This document shows positions 44,101-54,315 of a DNA stretch of 64,000 nucleotides, piece by piece (position 1 is the first letter of the stretch; each line of letters begins with the position of its first letter). Origin of the DNA: Stieleria bergensis (GTDB taxonomy: Bacteria > Planctomycetota > Planctomycetia > Pirellulales > Pirellulaceae); assembly GCA_007745635.1 (NCBI GenBank), contig CP036272.1, forward strand, positions 2,314,370 to 2,378,369, written 5' to 3'. The notes under the pieces are model-generated. The model saw nothing but the letters and a program-made list of their open reading frames with translations, was not told the DNA's origin and did not search any database. Both the position numbers and the translations under genes were made by a program.

Positions 44101-45110
44101 CGTGACGCTTCTCCTCGCCAGCGGTGTCAAGCAAAGTCCTTGAACGCTGCACTAGTCTTGTGCCGCAAGGCCACGAACCATCGATTCTTTGATGGATGCC
44201 GATGAGGTGTCGCGGCGGTTAGGGCAAACGTGTGTTGCTTAACGTGTGCCTTGCGTTGTCTTGTCTTCGAAAGCAAGTTGCAACGTCGTGCGGTTGTTCC
44301 CAGGCGAAAGCCCTGCAGTGGCTTCCTGGTTGATGCTCCTAGCCACTGGTGCTCGGCCGAACGCGTGACAGCGTCTTCAAGCCATGCTCATGCATGCGAT
44401 TGGTTAGCATCCCGCGTCGCGACCCAGCCATTCGGGGGCTCTCATATCAGACATTGTCTGAGGAGGGGACTCGGTTACCTCCAAGGGCGTTATTGCTGAA
44501 GCAGATCGTCATGGACAGCTTACGGCGTTCGCTTGGAACAATCGCTTGTTTCGGTGCATCTTAACCAATTGCCATTGCTTCACTGACTGTCATCAATTGG
44601 GTTCAATCGAGTTCCAAATATTGCCGATGGGAAAACCCTCAGGGTTAGACCTGTTGGATTCATTAAGTGGATTATGCTGGCTAAGTGCACGTGTTCTTCT
44701 GCTTGCTCTGCTGACCCATCGGGTGGGTTTTAGGGCTGTGATCGGCAGGGGAACCAGTGGGTTTCTTCGCAAGAGTTGTCAGGGTGTTTTTGAAACACCG
44801 TGTCACCCAAGTGGACGAAGTCCGCGCCGAGCCAAGTCATGGCTGGGACCGTGAGGGCAGTCTAGCTATCGAAGTTGCCAGTCTCGCTGTATCGGTAGCT
44901 GGGAGTAGCCGATAACGGTACGGTAGAAATCGACTGCCATCGAGCCTGTGATTGCTTGGCTGGAGCCTGCGTCTCGGTGCTTTCAAACGGTTCGACCTCG
45001 CATCGGCGGTTGGATTCGATCCCGTTGCTGAATCCACTTCTCGCCGTTCCCGATCGAAGAGTTCTGCTTTGCCCATTCTCGCTCAAGAACCTGATCAGTT
45101 TCCCGAAGGC
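44101..45110. other. Long leader region before the NusG-like gene
   Basis: No gene is supported in these thousand bases; the open frames lack composition and start signals. A hairpin lies at 44783-44799. Because a NusG paralogue and the polysaccharide operon start here, the region may act as a regulatory leader. Confidence 0.45.
44783..44799 (+). promoter_or_regulatory. Leader hairpin, possible attenuator
   Basis: GGTGTTT, loop TTG, AAACACC form a 7-bp perfect stem about 270 bases before the NusG-like gene. No T-run follows. Pausing rather than termination is the more likely role, which is an inference. Confidence 0.35.
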
Positions 45111-45641
45111 ATGCTGGATGATCCAGAAGTGGAATCCCAGTCATGGTGGTTGATGCGGACGAAGTCACGTCAGGAAAAGCAATTGATGCGAATTCTGCGT
45201 GCCGTCGGAGTCTCTCACTACGCGCCTCAGATTACTCAACGTTACCGATCGCCGTCGGGACGTGTTCGCACAAGCTACGTGCCTTTGTTTGGCAACTATG
45301 TGTTTGTGTGTGGCGACAATGAAGCTCGCTATGAAGCGGTTTGCACAGGCTATGTGATCAAGCACGAAGAGGTCATTCAGGTTGAGCGATTGGTTGCCGA
45401 TCTGCGACAGATTCGTGACCTGATTCAGTTTGGTGCTCCTTTATCGGTCGAAGAGCGTTTGGAGCCCGGCCAGCGCGTGCGAGTGAAGAACGGTAGCTTT
45501 GCAGGTTATGAAGGCGAAGTCCTTCGCCGTGATCAGGAAACGCGACTGATTGTGTCGGTGCACTTCATGGACCATGGCGTCAGCGTCAAACTGGATGATT
45601 GTCAGTTGGAGCCCATCGGTTCGGAAACGGTTGCCGAGTAG
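45111..45641 (+). CDS. NusG-family (UpxY/RfaH-like) antiterminator
   Basis: This is a specialised NusG paralogue of 176 residues from the ATG at 45111. A TTG at 45069, with GAAGAG 9 bases before it, may be the true start (190 residues). The N-terminal NGN domain reads WWLMRTKSRQEKQLMRILRAVGVSHYAPQI and YVPLFGNYVFVCGD; the KOW motif reads EPGQRVRVKNGSFAGYEGEVLR and is complete. RfaH and UpxY proteins bind RNA polymerase paused in the leader and allow long polysaccharide operons to be read. Its place at the head of the biosynthesis cluster fits this role. Confidence 0.88.
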   Translation: MLDDPEVESQSWWLMRTKSRQEKQLMRILRAVGVSHYAPQITQRYRSPSGRVRTSYVPLFGNYVFVCGDNEARYEAVCTGYVIKHEEVIQVERLVADLRQIRDLIQFGAPLSVEERLEPGQRVRVKNGSFAGYEGEVLRRDQETRLIVSVHFMDHGVSVKLDDCQLEPIGSETVAE

Positions 45642-45652
45642 AGTGGCTTTCT

Positions 45653-45670
45653 GTGGGGGTTTGCGCCCAC
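45653..45670 (+). terminator. Weak terminator after the NusG-like gene
   Basis: GTGGGGG, loop TTTG, CGCCCAC form a 7-bp stem with one mismatch, followed by CATTTTG. Weak T-run. It would be a natural place for antitermination. Confidence 0.4.
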
Positions 45671-45762
45671 CATTTTGAAACTATTCTATAGTTGCGTGAT
45701 GGTGGCAATTTCCTGTCATTCTGATCCCCACAGATCGTTCCTTAGAAGGCTTTTCGTTAGTT

Positions 45763-47181
45763 ATGTCTGACACACAGGCGATTCCGACCGAGATTAAGCG
45801 CATTTGCTGCATTGGTGCCGGTTATGTTGGCGGCCCCACGATGGCCATGATTGCTCACAAATGCCCTCAGATTGACGTCACCGTTGTTGACATCAATCCA
45901 CAGAGAATTGCCCAGTGGAATTCAGATGAGTTGCCCATCTATGAGCCCGGCTTGGACGAAATCGTCAAAGAGGCTCGCGGGCGCAATCTGAGCTTTTCGA
46001 CCAATGTGGATCAGGGAATTGATCAGGCCGAAATGGTCTTCATTTCCGTCAACACTCCCACAAAAACCTTCGGCGTCGGAGCGGGGCGCGCGGCTAACTT
46101 GGAATATGTCGAGAAGTGTGCACGACAGATTGCTCGTGTTTCCACGGGCCACAAGATTGTGGTTGAAAAGTCAACGTTGCCCGTGCGAACCGCCGAGGCA
46201 GTGAAGCGAATCCTATCCAGTGGTGAAACAAAGGCATCCTTCCAAGTCCTTTCCAATCCCGAATTTTTGGCCGAAGGCACGGCGATCGATGACCTGCTGG
46301 CTCCGGACCGAGTCCTGATCGGCGGTGAATGTGCCAATGCCATCGAATCCCTCGTGAACATTTACGCCAATTGGGTGCCTCGCGAACGACTGCTGACCAC
46401 CAACCTGTGGAGCAGCGAGCTCTCAAAGTTGACTGCCAACGCCTTCCTCGCGCAGCGTGTGTCATCCATCAATGCTATCAGTGCATTATGCGAAGCGACC
46501 GAAGCCGATGTCGATGAAGTCGCTCGCGCCATCGGAACGGACTCGCGGATTGGTCCCAAGTTCTTGAAGTCCAGTGTTGGCTTTGGAGGCAGCTGCTTCC
46601 AGAAAGACATTTTGAACCTGGTGTATTTGTGCGAGTACTTCGGGCTTCCGGAAGTTGCCAATTACTGGGAACAAGTGGTTGCGATGAACGACTATCAGAA
46701 ACGTCGGTTCGTCACGCGAATCCTTCGCACCATGTTCAACACGGTCTCGGACAAAAAGATCGGTATTTGGGGGTTCGCCTTCAAGAAAGATACCAACGAC
46801 ACGCGTGAGTCAGCTGCGATCTATGTCTGCCGAGATCTGCTATTGGAAAAAGCACGACTGGACATTTACGATCCTAAAGTCCCGCAAGATCAGATCAAAC
46901 GCGACTTGATGTGGGCTTTGACCGATCAGGGTGCGATGAGCAGCGAGCAAGCCCAGGCAGCGATCGAAGAGAACGTTCGCTTTGCCGATGGCTGTTTACC
47001 TTCAGCAACCGATGCTCACGCCATCGCGGTCTTGACGGAGTGGGACGAGTTCGCTGATGTTGACTTTCAAGCCGTGCACCAAGTGATGAAAAAGCCTGCC
47101 TTTGTCTTTGACGGACGCAATGTCCTGAAAGACATGGACCTTCGGCAACTTGGGTTCGACTATTACGGGATTGGGTTTTAG
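45763..47181 (+). CDS. UDP-glucose 6-dehydrogenase
   Basis: The enzyme oxidises UDP-glucose to UDP-glucuronate with two NAD. The 472-residue protein has the NAD-binding GAGYVGG (residues 18-24), the conserved [16 protein letters not shown] and [15 protein letters not shown] motifs, the catalytic Cys278 in [10 protein letters not shown], and the C-terminal UDP-binding domain ([14 protein letters not shown]). The size and divergence resemble the long, eukaryote-like UGDH type more than the approximately 390-430-residue bacterial one. The product feeds acidic surface polysaccharide. Confidence 0.95.
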   Translation: MSDTQAIPTEIKRICCIGAGYVGGPTMAMIAHKCPQIDVTVVDINPQRIAQWNSDELPIYEPGLDEIVKEARGRNLSFSTNVDQGIDQAEMVFISVNTPTKTFGVGAGRAANLEYVEKCARQIARVSTGHKIVVEKSTLPVRTAEAVKRILSSGETKASFQVLSNPEFLAEGTAIDDLLAPDRVLIGGECANAIESLVNIYANWVPRERLLTTNLWSSELSKLTANAFLAQRVSSINAISALCEATEADVDEVARAIGTDSRIGPKFLKSSVGFGGSCFQKDILNLVYLCEYFGLPEVANYWEQVVAMNDYQKRRFVTRILRTMFNTVSDKKIGIWGFAFKKDTNDTRESAAIYVCRDLLLEKARLDIYDPKVPQDQIKRDLMWALTDQGAMSSEQAQAAIEENVRFADGCLPSATDAHAIAVLTEWDEFADVDFQAVHQVMKKPAFVFDGRNVLKDMDLRQLGFDYYGIGF

Positions 47182-47253
47182 GCAACGAGTTGTTGGCAAC
47201 TTGGTACGCCAACTCTTTTTGGGCCTGCCAAGGATGGCAATGACTTAGACGTG

Positions 47254-48222
47254 ATGAACCAACGACAACTTCCAACGGGACGGATCTATGTTGCCGGCCA
47301 TCGTGGCATGGTTGGCGCAGCGCTCGTTCGCTTGTTAAAGCAGCGAGGATTGTCTGATGCCGATTTGATCACTGCTGACCGCAGTGAACTTGACTTGACG
47401 CGTCAGCAAGACGTCGAAGACTTTTTTCGACAGCAACGGCCCGACGTCGTGATCTTTGCTGCCGCCAAGGTGGGTGGCATTCAGGCCAATGACACTTATC
47501 CTGCTGAGTTCATCTATCAGAACCTTGCGATGGCAGGCAATGCGATCCAAGCCGCCCATCAAGTGGGCGTCGGACGGTTCTTGTTTCTCGGTAGCACGTG
47601 CATCTATCCCAAGCATGCCCCACAGCCAATGCCTGAGGATTGCTTGCTGACGGGACCTTTAGAACCCACCAATGAAGCGTATGCACTGGCAAAAATCGCT
47701 GGATTAAAGCTGTGCCAGTTCTATCGCCAGCAATATGGCGTGCTGTTTCATTCGGCAATGCCAACCAACTTGTATGGTCCGGGTGACAATTATCATCCCG
47801 AAAACTCACATGTCATGCCGGCACTGATTCGGCGATTTGATCAGGCTGCTCGACGCGGTGATGAAGCGGTTACCATTTGGGGAACCGGTACGCCGCGGCG
47901 CGAGTTCCTGCACGTTGACGATTTGGCTTCGGCTCTTTTGCATTTGGTGACTTTGCCCGATCCGCCCAACCTAGTCAACGTTGGCACTGGAAAGGATATC
48001 TCGATCGGAGAACTCGCCCACTTGGTTGCCCAAGTCACGGGATTTGAAGGTCGCGTTGAGAACGATCTGAGCAAACCCGATGGGACGCCCGTCAAGCGGA
48101 CCGACACTGCGGTCTTAACGTCCACCGGGTGGCAACCCACGATAGGATTACTGGAAGGAATCAAGGCGACCTATCAAGACTATTGCAAATCGCAAAGTTC
48201 TGGAATCTTGCGATCGGTCTAG
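47254..48222 (+). CDS. fcl: GDP-L-fucose synthase
   Basis: It converts GDP-4-keto-6-deoxymannose to GDP-L-fucose. The 322-residue extended SDR has the Rossmann motif [14 protein letters not shown], the catalytic Ser/Thr in GSTCIYP, and the Tyr-x3-Lys pair in [11 protein letters not shown]. Family motifs [31 protein letters not shown] and [10 protein letters not shown] are all present. ATG at 47254 is taken; GTG at 47251 is adjacent. It pairs with the next gene, which makes its substrate. Confidence 0.95.
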   Translation: MNQRQLPTGRIYVAGHRGMVGAALVRLLKQRGLSDADLITADRSELDLTRQQDVEDFFRQQRPDVVIFAAAKVGGIQANDTYPAEFIYQNLAMAGNAIQAAHQVGVGRFLFLGSTCIYPKHAPQPMPEDCLLTGPLEPTNEAYALAKIAGLKLCQFYRQQYGVLFHSAMPTNLYGPGDNYHPENSHVMPALIRRFDQAARRGDEAVTIWGTGTPRREFLHVDDLASALLHLVTLPDPPNLVNVGTGKDISIGELAHLVAQVTGFEGRVENDLSKPDGTPVKRTDTAVLTSTGWQPTIGLLEGIKATYQDYCKSQSSGILRSV

Positions 48223-48332
48223 CATCTCGTATTTTGGCCCTCGGTTCGATCGGGTAAGATGGGCAGAATGAACCGTCGGTGGCGGCACGACGCACGCCTC
48301 GTTTAGCAGTCATTTCAGGATTGGCGAATACC

Positions 48333-49364
48333 ATGGAAGCATCTTCAACCGAGACCAAGAAAGCTCTGATTACTGGCATCACTGGTCAGGATGGTTCTTA
48401 CTTGGCCGAATTGTTGCTCGAACAAGGCTATGAAGTGCATGGCATCGTGCGACGAAGTAGTTCGTTCAACACCGATCGCATCGATCACATTTATGTTGAC
48501 CCACACGATCGTGATGCCAAGCTTTTCTTGCATCACGGTGATTTGACCGATGGGCAAAATATCACCAACTTGGTTTTGGACATCCAGCCAGACGAAATTT
48601 ATAACCTGGGTGCACAAAGTCATGTGCGGGTCTCCTTTGATGTGCCCGTCTACACAGTGCAGACCACCGCGGTTGGCGCTCTGAATATCTTGGAAGCGGC
48701 TCGTCAACTGAATCGTCAAAAGCAGGTTCGCGTTTACCAAGCCTCCAGTAGTGAGATGTTTGGTGATGTGCTTGAGACACCACAAACGGAAAATACCCCG
48801 TTTCGGCCTCAGTCACCTTATGCCTGTGCCAAAGTCTATGCGTTTCACCAGACGGTCAACTACCGAGACGCTTATGGTCTGTTCGCCTGCAATGGCATTC
48901 TCTTCAATCACGAGTCGCCTCGTCGTGGCGAAACCTTCGTCACTCGCAAAATCACACGCGCCGCGACAAGGATCAAATTGGGGCTCCAGGAGAAACTGTT
49001 TCTGGGGAACCTGGATGCAAAACGTGACTGGGGTTATGCCAAGGACTACGTCTACGGCATGTGGCTGATGCTGCAACATGACACGCCCGATGATTACGTG
49101 CTGGCAACAGGCGAAACGTACACCATTCGCCAGTTCCTGGATTACACGTTCAGCTATTTGGATTTGGACTGGAACGAATACGTGGAAACGGATCCACGAT
49201 ACTTCCGCCCGACCGAAGTCGATCTGTTGTTAGGCGACTGCAGCAAAGCCAAAAATGCTTTGGGCTGGGAGCCTAAAACCAGTTGCCAGGAATTGGCACA
49301 GCTGATGGTCGATCACGACCTGGAACTTGCCAAGAGCGAAGCCGTTAAACTGGCCGGCGCCTAA
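48333..49364 (+). CDS. gmd: GDP-mannose 4,6-dehydratase
   Basis: It makes GDP-4-keto-6-deoxymannose from GDP-mannose. The 343-residue protein has the NADP-binding [15 protein letters not shown], the [15 protein letters not shown] stretch of the family, the catalytic SSSEMFG and YxxxK in [10 protein letters not shown], then [19 protein letters not shown]. Start ATG at 48333 fits the family N-terminus; the frame is open to a GTG at 48279. It lies next to fcl, so GDP-fucose can be made here; usually gmd precedes fcl, whereas here the order is reversed. Confidence 0.95.
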   Translation: MEASSTETKKALITGITGQDGSYLAELLLEQGYEVHGIVRRSSSFNTDRIDHIYVDPHDRDAKLFLHHGDLTDGQNITNLVLDIQPDEIYNLGAQSHVRVSFDVPVYTVQTTAVGALNILEAARQLNRQKQVRVYQASSSEMFGDVLETPQTENTPFRPQSPYACAKVYAFHQTVNYRDAYGLFACNGILFNHESPRRGETFVTRKITRAATRIKLGLQEKLFLGNLDAKRDWGYAKDYVYGMWLMLQHDTPDDYVLATGETYTIRQFLDYTFSYLDLDWNEYVETDPRYFRPTEVDLLLGDCSKAKNALGWEPKTSCQELAQLMVDHDLELAKSEAVKLAGA

Positions 49365-49506
49365 CGCTTGGTTCACTTGCCTCATCAAAGACGTTGCAGC
49401 GATGCCGGAGTGTGTCGGTTGTTCGGTGTCGATTGTGCTGTGCAAATTCACGCTCTTACTGAACCTGTCAGATTGATCACTCCTTGCTCTTGCGATTCAG
49501 TTCGTC

Positions 49507-52140
49507 ATGGCTAGGCAGGCTTGGATCAATCGTGCATCTGCATTGGCAATTGCACTGGCCTTCGGCATGGCACTGTATTTGGCCATTGATTTCGGGGGTG
49601 TCCTGCGATGGTCGCAGTATCTGGCCGGGATCGTGATTGTTGTCGCTTCCGTCTTGGCCCTTCCCGCCGCATTTCAGCGTAGTCTGCCCTTGGGACGTCT
49701 GTTGCTAGGGATTTTGCCGCTGGTGATTTGGGCGGCGTATGCCGGACTGCAATGCTTGCCCGTGTCCATCGATGTGCTTCGCTGGCTGTCACCTGGAGTG
49801 GCCAGTTGTTACCAGGATTGGTCTGAGCCCTTGCTGCTGGCTGCCGATAAGGGGACGCACGGAGATTCGCAACCCGTCAGTTATCTCAGTGTGATGCCTT
49901 GGGCCAGCGCTCACTGGGCGCGTTGGATTGCCATTCTGATTCCGTTGGCAATCCTGGCCAGCCACTTCTTTATCGATCGGCGTCGATTGGACTGGATGCT
50001 GGTCGGAGTGGTGTCCGTGGTTGGTGCACACCTGGCTTACGCAGGCTTGACGGTGTGGTCGCCCGAGTTCGGAATCCGTTCGGCAACGGGGGCCGCTGGA
50101 GACACAGGCTTTGGGGCCTTTGTGAATCGTAACCACGTTGCCTTGCACATAAATCTAGGCTTGGCCGCGGGGTTCGGATTGGTTGTCGTCGAGTTGCAGC
50201 GCATCGCTCAGATGCGGCGCAGCGGAGTGCCGTGGCAAGGCATTGATCTGTTGGCAGTCATCACACGTTGGCGATTGATTCTTGGGGCCATTGCCGTCGT
50301 CGCCTGCGCCTGCGGTTTGGTCTATTGTGGGTCGCGTTCGGGATTGTTAGCCGCCCTTGCTGGACTCGCTTGCATGTTAGCGATGATTCGCATTGGTGGC
50401 ATTGGCTGGGTGTTGACGGGCGCTTGCATCTTGTTGGTGGTGCTGGTCTCCATGGTGTCATCGGGCTGGAGTCGTCCAACGACCTTGGACCGTTTTGAAA
50501 CCGGCGACCTCAAGCATGCTAGCATTTTGACAGAAGATTCTCGTTGGCCGCATTGGCAGGATGCTCTGGTGGCGGCTTGGGCCTACGCCCCGACCGGGGC
50601 TGGGATGGGCAGTTACGCTGATGCCAACCTGCCCTATCAAACAGAGAGCAGCGGATTATGGTTTCAGCACGCTGACAACATGTACATCGAGCTGGTGGTG
50701 GAACTCGGTGTGGTGGGTGTCCTCGTCATTCTGATGATGATCGCCTTGGTTGCGGGAGCGATTTTCCGTTTAGGAAGGTCCGAACAGGCACTTGATAAAG
50801 GCTTGTGTGCGATGACCGCGTATGCGTTTGGAGCCACGCTTGTTTCCCAGTGCTTTGACTTTGGTGCCATCATTCCAGCGAATTTGGTTTTGCTCTGTCT
50901 GCTAGTCGCTGCATGCTATTCCAGAGCTTGGGCGTTTGGCCAGCAAGATGAACGTAGTGCTGGGAGGTCAGATTCGATACGGGAAACAAAGCCAGCAACG
51001 ACATGGCGCCAACGAAGTGTCACATTAACGCCGATGGTGCTTGCTTCGTTGGTGGTGGCATTGGTGCTGGTCGGCATGCGTCGTGACGCCTGGGCTGAGT
51101 TTCAGTATCGAGATCAAGTGTTGAAGTACGAGACCGCCAAGTTGTCCCCGCCTGAGCTTTCGGAGCTCTATGATCAGGCAACGATTCTGGCAAGTAACGA
51201 TTCGCTTTGGCGACACGAACCGGAGCTGGCAAATTTGCTTAGCGTGATGGCGTTCCAGAAAACGCGGTTCGCGGAACTTTCGACGCTGGATGTCTCGCTC
51301 CCAGAGATGATCCCTCTGTATCGGCAGTCCAGCCTGGAAACGCGTCGGCTGCAAAGTGATCAGTGGCCGGAAACTGTGGACGTCGGAGCTGACTTTGCGC
51401 TCGCCAGCGGCGGGTATCGCGAATCCGTTCAATGGGCGTGTCAAACGCTGCGAGTCAGGCCGCTGGACTTGCAAGCTCGCGTGACACTGGTGTGCTTGGA
51501 CTTTTACCATCGGGACGCCGAGCTTTCCGAGTTGGCGTTAATGCAACTGTTATCGCTTCAGCAAGGGACGGCTCGGCCGTTGATGGACCTTGCCGACCTT
51601 GCACTTGGATCCAAACGATTTGACTTGGCGCAGCAGGCAATGGGGCGAGCGCTGATCATCGAGCCAAGGTACGTGCGGGAGGCGATTGAGCAAAGTGTGG
51701 CTCATCCAACGCTTGAGCTTGATGCGATCATCCCTCTGGAACTTGAATGTCGTCGTCAGGCAGTGCAGCAGATTCTTGGCCTGATTGCAAAAACGCCGAC
51801 CCTGCGGGGGCAATATCAATCGTTCTTAGCGGCCAGCCTCCAGGCCTTGCAAGTCGATCAGGCCGACGGGCTGGAGGAAAGGATTGAATGCTTGAAGAGC
51901 CGGGTTCAGCTGGGCTTCTTCTTGGAAGAGCCAGAGTTGGCCATTGCCAGTGCGAATCAGTTGGCTGAAGAAGGTGGCGCGGATGTGAACACACATGTTT
52001 CATTTTTGAAGATGATGCAACAGGCGGAGCGGATTCCAGAGGCGATCGCGCATGCCGAACTGGTTCTGAAGTCTGCTCCAGCCAGTAAACGGTTACGGGA
52101 ACAGCTCAAGACACTTTATCTCTTGGATGCCCAGCGGTGA
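49507..52140 (+). CDS. O-antigen ligase/polymerase-like protein with long C-terminal domain
   Basis: The 877-residue polytopic protein has about 12 transmembrane helices in its first 540 residues, with the Wzy_C/O-antigen-ligase core (FGAFVNRNHVALHINLGLAAG, AGMGSYADANLPYQ, WFQHADNMYIELVVELGVVGVL). Residues 540-877 are a soluble region of paired helices that looks TPR-like (ALASGGYRESVQWACQTLRVRPLDL, LALGSKRFDLAQQAMGRALIIEP). Wzy polymerases and WaaL ligases share this fold; sequence alone does not decide between them. Related planctomycete proteins with such C-terminal repeats are known. It has the right position for polymer assembly. Confidence 0.85.
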   Translation: MARQAWINRASALAIALAFGMALYLAIDFGGVLRWSQYLAGIVIVVASVLALPAAFQRSLPLGRLLLGILPLVIWAAYAGLQCLPVSIDVLRWLSPGVASCYQDWSEPLLLAADKGTHGDSQPVSYLSVMPWASAHWARWIAILIPLAILASHFFIDRRRLDWMLVGVVSVVGAHLAYAGLTVWSPEFGIRSATGAAGDTGFGAFVNRNHVALHINLGLAAGFGLVVVELQRIAQMRRSGVPWQGIDLLAVITRWRLILGAIAVVACACGLVYCGSRSGLLAALAGLACMLAMIRIGGIGWVLTGACILLVVLVSMVSSGWSRPTTLDRFETGDLKHASILTEDSRWPHWQDALVAAWAYAPTGAGMGSYADANLPYQTESSGLWFQHADNMYIELVVELGVVGVLVILMMIALVAGAIFRLGRSEQALDKGLCAMTAYAFGATLVSQCFDFGAIIPANLVLLCLLVAACYSRAWAFGQQDERSAGRSDSIRETKPATTWRQRSVTLTPMVLASLVVALVLVGMRRDAWAEFQYRDQVLKYETAKLSPPELSELYDQATILASNDSLWRHEPELANLLSVMAFQKTRFAELSTLDVSLPEMIPLYRQSSLETRRLQSDQWPETVDVGADFALASGGYRESVQWACQTLRVRPLDLQARVTLVCLDFYHRDAELSELALMQLLSLQQGTARPLMDLADLALGSKRFDLAQQAMGRALIIEPRYVREAIEQSVAHPTLELDAIIPLELECRRQAVQQILGLIAKTPTLRGQYQSFLAASLQALQVDQADGLEERIECLKSRVQLGFFLEEPELAIASANQLAEEGGADVNTHVSFLKMMQQAERIPEAIAHAELVLKSAPASKRLREQLKTLYLLDAQR

Positions 52141-52326
52141 CGCACCGCTGGGGTGCACATCCGATGGGCCACAGCAACCAAGCGAATTTGCAAAGTCATG
52201 GAACGCCCCGTTGTGTGACACTGCACCTGAAAACGTGTGCATACGGATTGTTGCAGGATCCTTTTGTGGGCAGCGGCTAGACTGAAGAAGGTGCGAACGC
52301 CAACCTGTATTGACTTGAACGCAATG

Positions 52327-53205
52327 ATGAAACGCAAAGGGATTTTACTTGCCGGTGGTCTTGGGTCGCGACTGTTTCCGTTGACGCTGGGAGTCAATAA
52401 GCATCTGCTACCTGTTTACGATAAACCGATGGTGTATTATCCGCTTTCGGTCCTGATGCTGGCACAGATTCAGGACATCATGCTGATCTCAACGCCGCAG
52501 GATCTCCCGGCGTTTCAGCGGCTACTTGGTGATGGCAGCCGCTTTGGGGTCAACTTGCAGTATGCGGCCCAAGCTTCACCTCGGGGCATTGCCGAGAGCT
52601 TTTTGATCGCGGAGCCGTTTCTCGATGATTGCAGTGTGACCTTGATATTGGGTGACAATCTGTTTTACGGCCAGGGGCTGTCACCGAAACTGATTAGCGC
52701 GGCACAGACGCACCGGGGAGCCAAAGTGTTTGGTTATGAAGTTAGCTCTCCAGAGCAGTTTGGGGTGGTGGAGGTAGATGCTGATGGGAAGGCGATCTCG
52801 ATTGAAGAAAAGCCGTCGGACCCCCGCTCCGCCCTAGCGCTCACTGGACTGTACTTTTATGACAACGACGTGATCGAGATTGCCAAGACGGTCACACCGT
52901 CGCAACGTGGCGAGTTAGAAATCACGTCCGTCAATCGGCAATACTTGCAGCGGGATCAGTTGTCGGTCGAAGTATTAGGACGTGGCTACACATGGATGGA
53001 CACCGGGACCGCCGATGCACTGGTCGAAGCCACTCAGTTTGTGCAAGCGATTGAGCACAACCAAGGCTTCAAAGTAGCATGCTTAGAAGAGATCGCTTAC
53101 CGCAACCGCTGGATCACCCACCAGCAACTGCTCCAATCCGCCATCCCCTACGCCGCCACCCCCTACGCCACCTACCTCCACCAGCTGGCTGATCGCGGAA
53201 CTTGA
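52327..53205 (+). CDS. rmlA: Glucose-1-phosphate thymidylyltransferase
   Basis: It forms dTDP-glucose from dTTP and glucose-1-phosphate. From the ATG at 52327 it has 292 residues, almost the same as E. coli RfbA (293). Motifs: GILLAGGLGSRLFPLT (nucleotide-binding loop), LLPVYDKPMVYYPLSVLMLA, LGDNLFYG, and EEKPSDPRSALALTGLYFYD. A second ATG three bases earlier and an open frame to 52237 exist but are not needed. The other rhamnose genes (rmlB, C, D) are not in the window; they may lie elsewhere, or dTDP-glucose is used differently. Confidence 0.95.
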   Translation: MKRKGILLAGGLGSRLFPLTLGVNKHLLPVYDKPMVYYPLSVLMLAQIQDIMLISTPQDLPAFQRLLGDGSRFGVNLQYAAQASPRGIAESFLIAEPFLDDCSVTLILGDNLFYGQGLSPKLISAAQTHRGAKVFGYEVSSPEQFGVVEVDADGKAISIEEKPSDPRSALALTGLYFYDNDVIEIAKTVTPSQRGELEITSVNRQYLQRDQLSVEVLGRGYTWMDTGTADALVEATQFVQAIEHNQGFKVACLEEIAYRNRWITHQQLLQSAIPYAATPYATYLHQLADRGT

Positions 53206-53254
53206 TCGCATCATGGATGCAAGCCTGATTGGTACTCATTGGCGGATCTGACTT

Positions 53255-54271
53255 ATGCAAAAGCTATTCGAATCGATCACAACCATTGCTGAGGTTGGCT
53301 TGGCGCACGAGGGAAGTTTGGGCATGGCTCACTCCTATATCGATGCGGCGGCTGATTGCGGAGTGACTGCGGTAAAGTTTCAGACACACCTAGCAGACCA
53401 GGAAAGCAGTGCTCGAGAGCAGTTTCGTGTCAAGGTGTTTCCTCAAGATGAAACTCGCTACGACTACTGGCAGCGGACATCATTCACGTTGGAACAGTGG
53501 CGTGATCTTGCCTCGCACTGTCAGCAGGTTGGTTTGCAATTTTTAAGTTCGCCTTTTAGCAACCGCGCCGTTGAGTGGTTGGAAGATAGTGAGGTTGCTG
53601 CCTGGAAAGTAGCTTCTGGAGAAATCACCAATCTTCCCATGCTGACGATGATGTGTGAGACTGGCAAGCCGATTCTCCTTTCCAGCGGAATGAGCTCCTG
53701 GCGCGACCTTGACCAAGCAGTGGAGATCATCACCAAGCATGGCAATCCGTTGGTCGTGTTTCAATGCACGACAGCATACCCCTGTCCCCCGGAAAAATGG
53801 GGACTGAATGTGATCGGTGAATTGCAATCTCGATATGGATGTCCTGTTGGCCTGAGCGACCATAGTGGCGAGGTGACTGCAAGCATTGCAGCAGTGGCTT
53901 TGGGAGCCACGTTCCTTGAGTTTCATGTGGTGTACTCCAAGCAACAGTTTGGACCTGATTCCAAAGCGAGTCTGACATTCCCCCAGACCAAGCAACTGGT
54001 GCAGGCCACCGATGATCTTTGGCGGGCGAGTCAAGTGTCGATCGATAAAGATCAGTTGGCCGATGAGTTCAAGGACACTCGAGTTTTGTTTAGCAAGAGC
54101 ATCGTTTCAGCACGCCGCCTCAAAGCCGGACAGGTCTTGCAGGCGACGGATTTGGAATACAAGAAGCCAGGAGATGGAATTCCTGCAGAGCGTTTTCAGT
54201 CGATCATCGGCAAGCGATTGATGACTGATGTTGATCAGGATCATTACTTCAGTGATCAGGATTTCGAGTAA
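53255..54271 (+). CDS. neuB: NeuB-family nonulosonic acid synthase
   Basis: It condenses an N-acetylmannosamine-type sugar with phosphoenolpyruvate to a nine-carbon acid. The 338-residue protein has the N-terminal TIM barrel (IAEVGLAHEGSLGMAHSYIDAAADCGVTAVKFQT, given in part), the substrate motifs FLSSPFSNRAVEWLE, WKVASGEITNLPML and LSSGMSSWRDLDQAVE, and the C-terminal antifreeze-like SAF domain (KSIVSARRLKAGQVLQATDLEYKKPG, in part). Whether the product is Neu5Ac, legionaminate or pseudaminate cannot be settled here; the presence of NeuC suggests a NeuC-type precursor. Next gene: neuC-like, 44 bases after the stop. Confidence 0.92.
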   Translation: MQKLFESITTIAEVGLAHEGSLGMAHSYIDAAADCGVTAVKFQTHLADQESSAREQFRVKVFPQDETRYDYWQRTSFTLEQWRDLASHCQQVGLQFLSSPFSNRAVEWLEDSEVAAWKVASGEITNLPMLTMMCETGKPILLSSGMSSWRDLDQAVEIITKHGNPLVVFQCTTAYPCPPEKWGLNVIGELQSRYGCPVGLSDHSGEVTASIAAVALGATFLEFHVVYSKQQFGPDSKASLTFPQTKQLVQATDDLWRASQVSIDKDQLADEFKDTRVLFSKSIVSARRLKAGQVLQATDLEYKKPGDGIPAERFQSIIGKRLMTDVDQDHYFSDQDFE

Positions 54272-54315
54272 CGCTCGCTGGCGTGCCCGGTTTAGGAACT
54301 AGCCTTCGGAAAACT

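Noticed and set aside
44230-44499. An 89-residue open frame in the long leader
   Set aside because: No ribosome site, Cys/Arg-rich composition typical of noncoding DNA, no family resemblance.
44880-44930. CGGTAG-containing repeats as an RfaH ops element
   Set aside because: Only six bases match the ops core; the full GGCGGTAGCGT sequence is not found.
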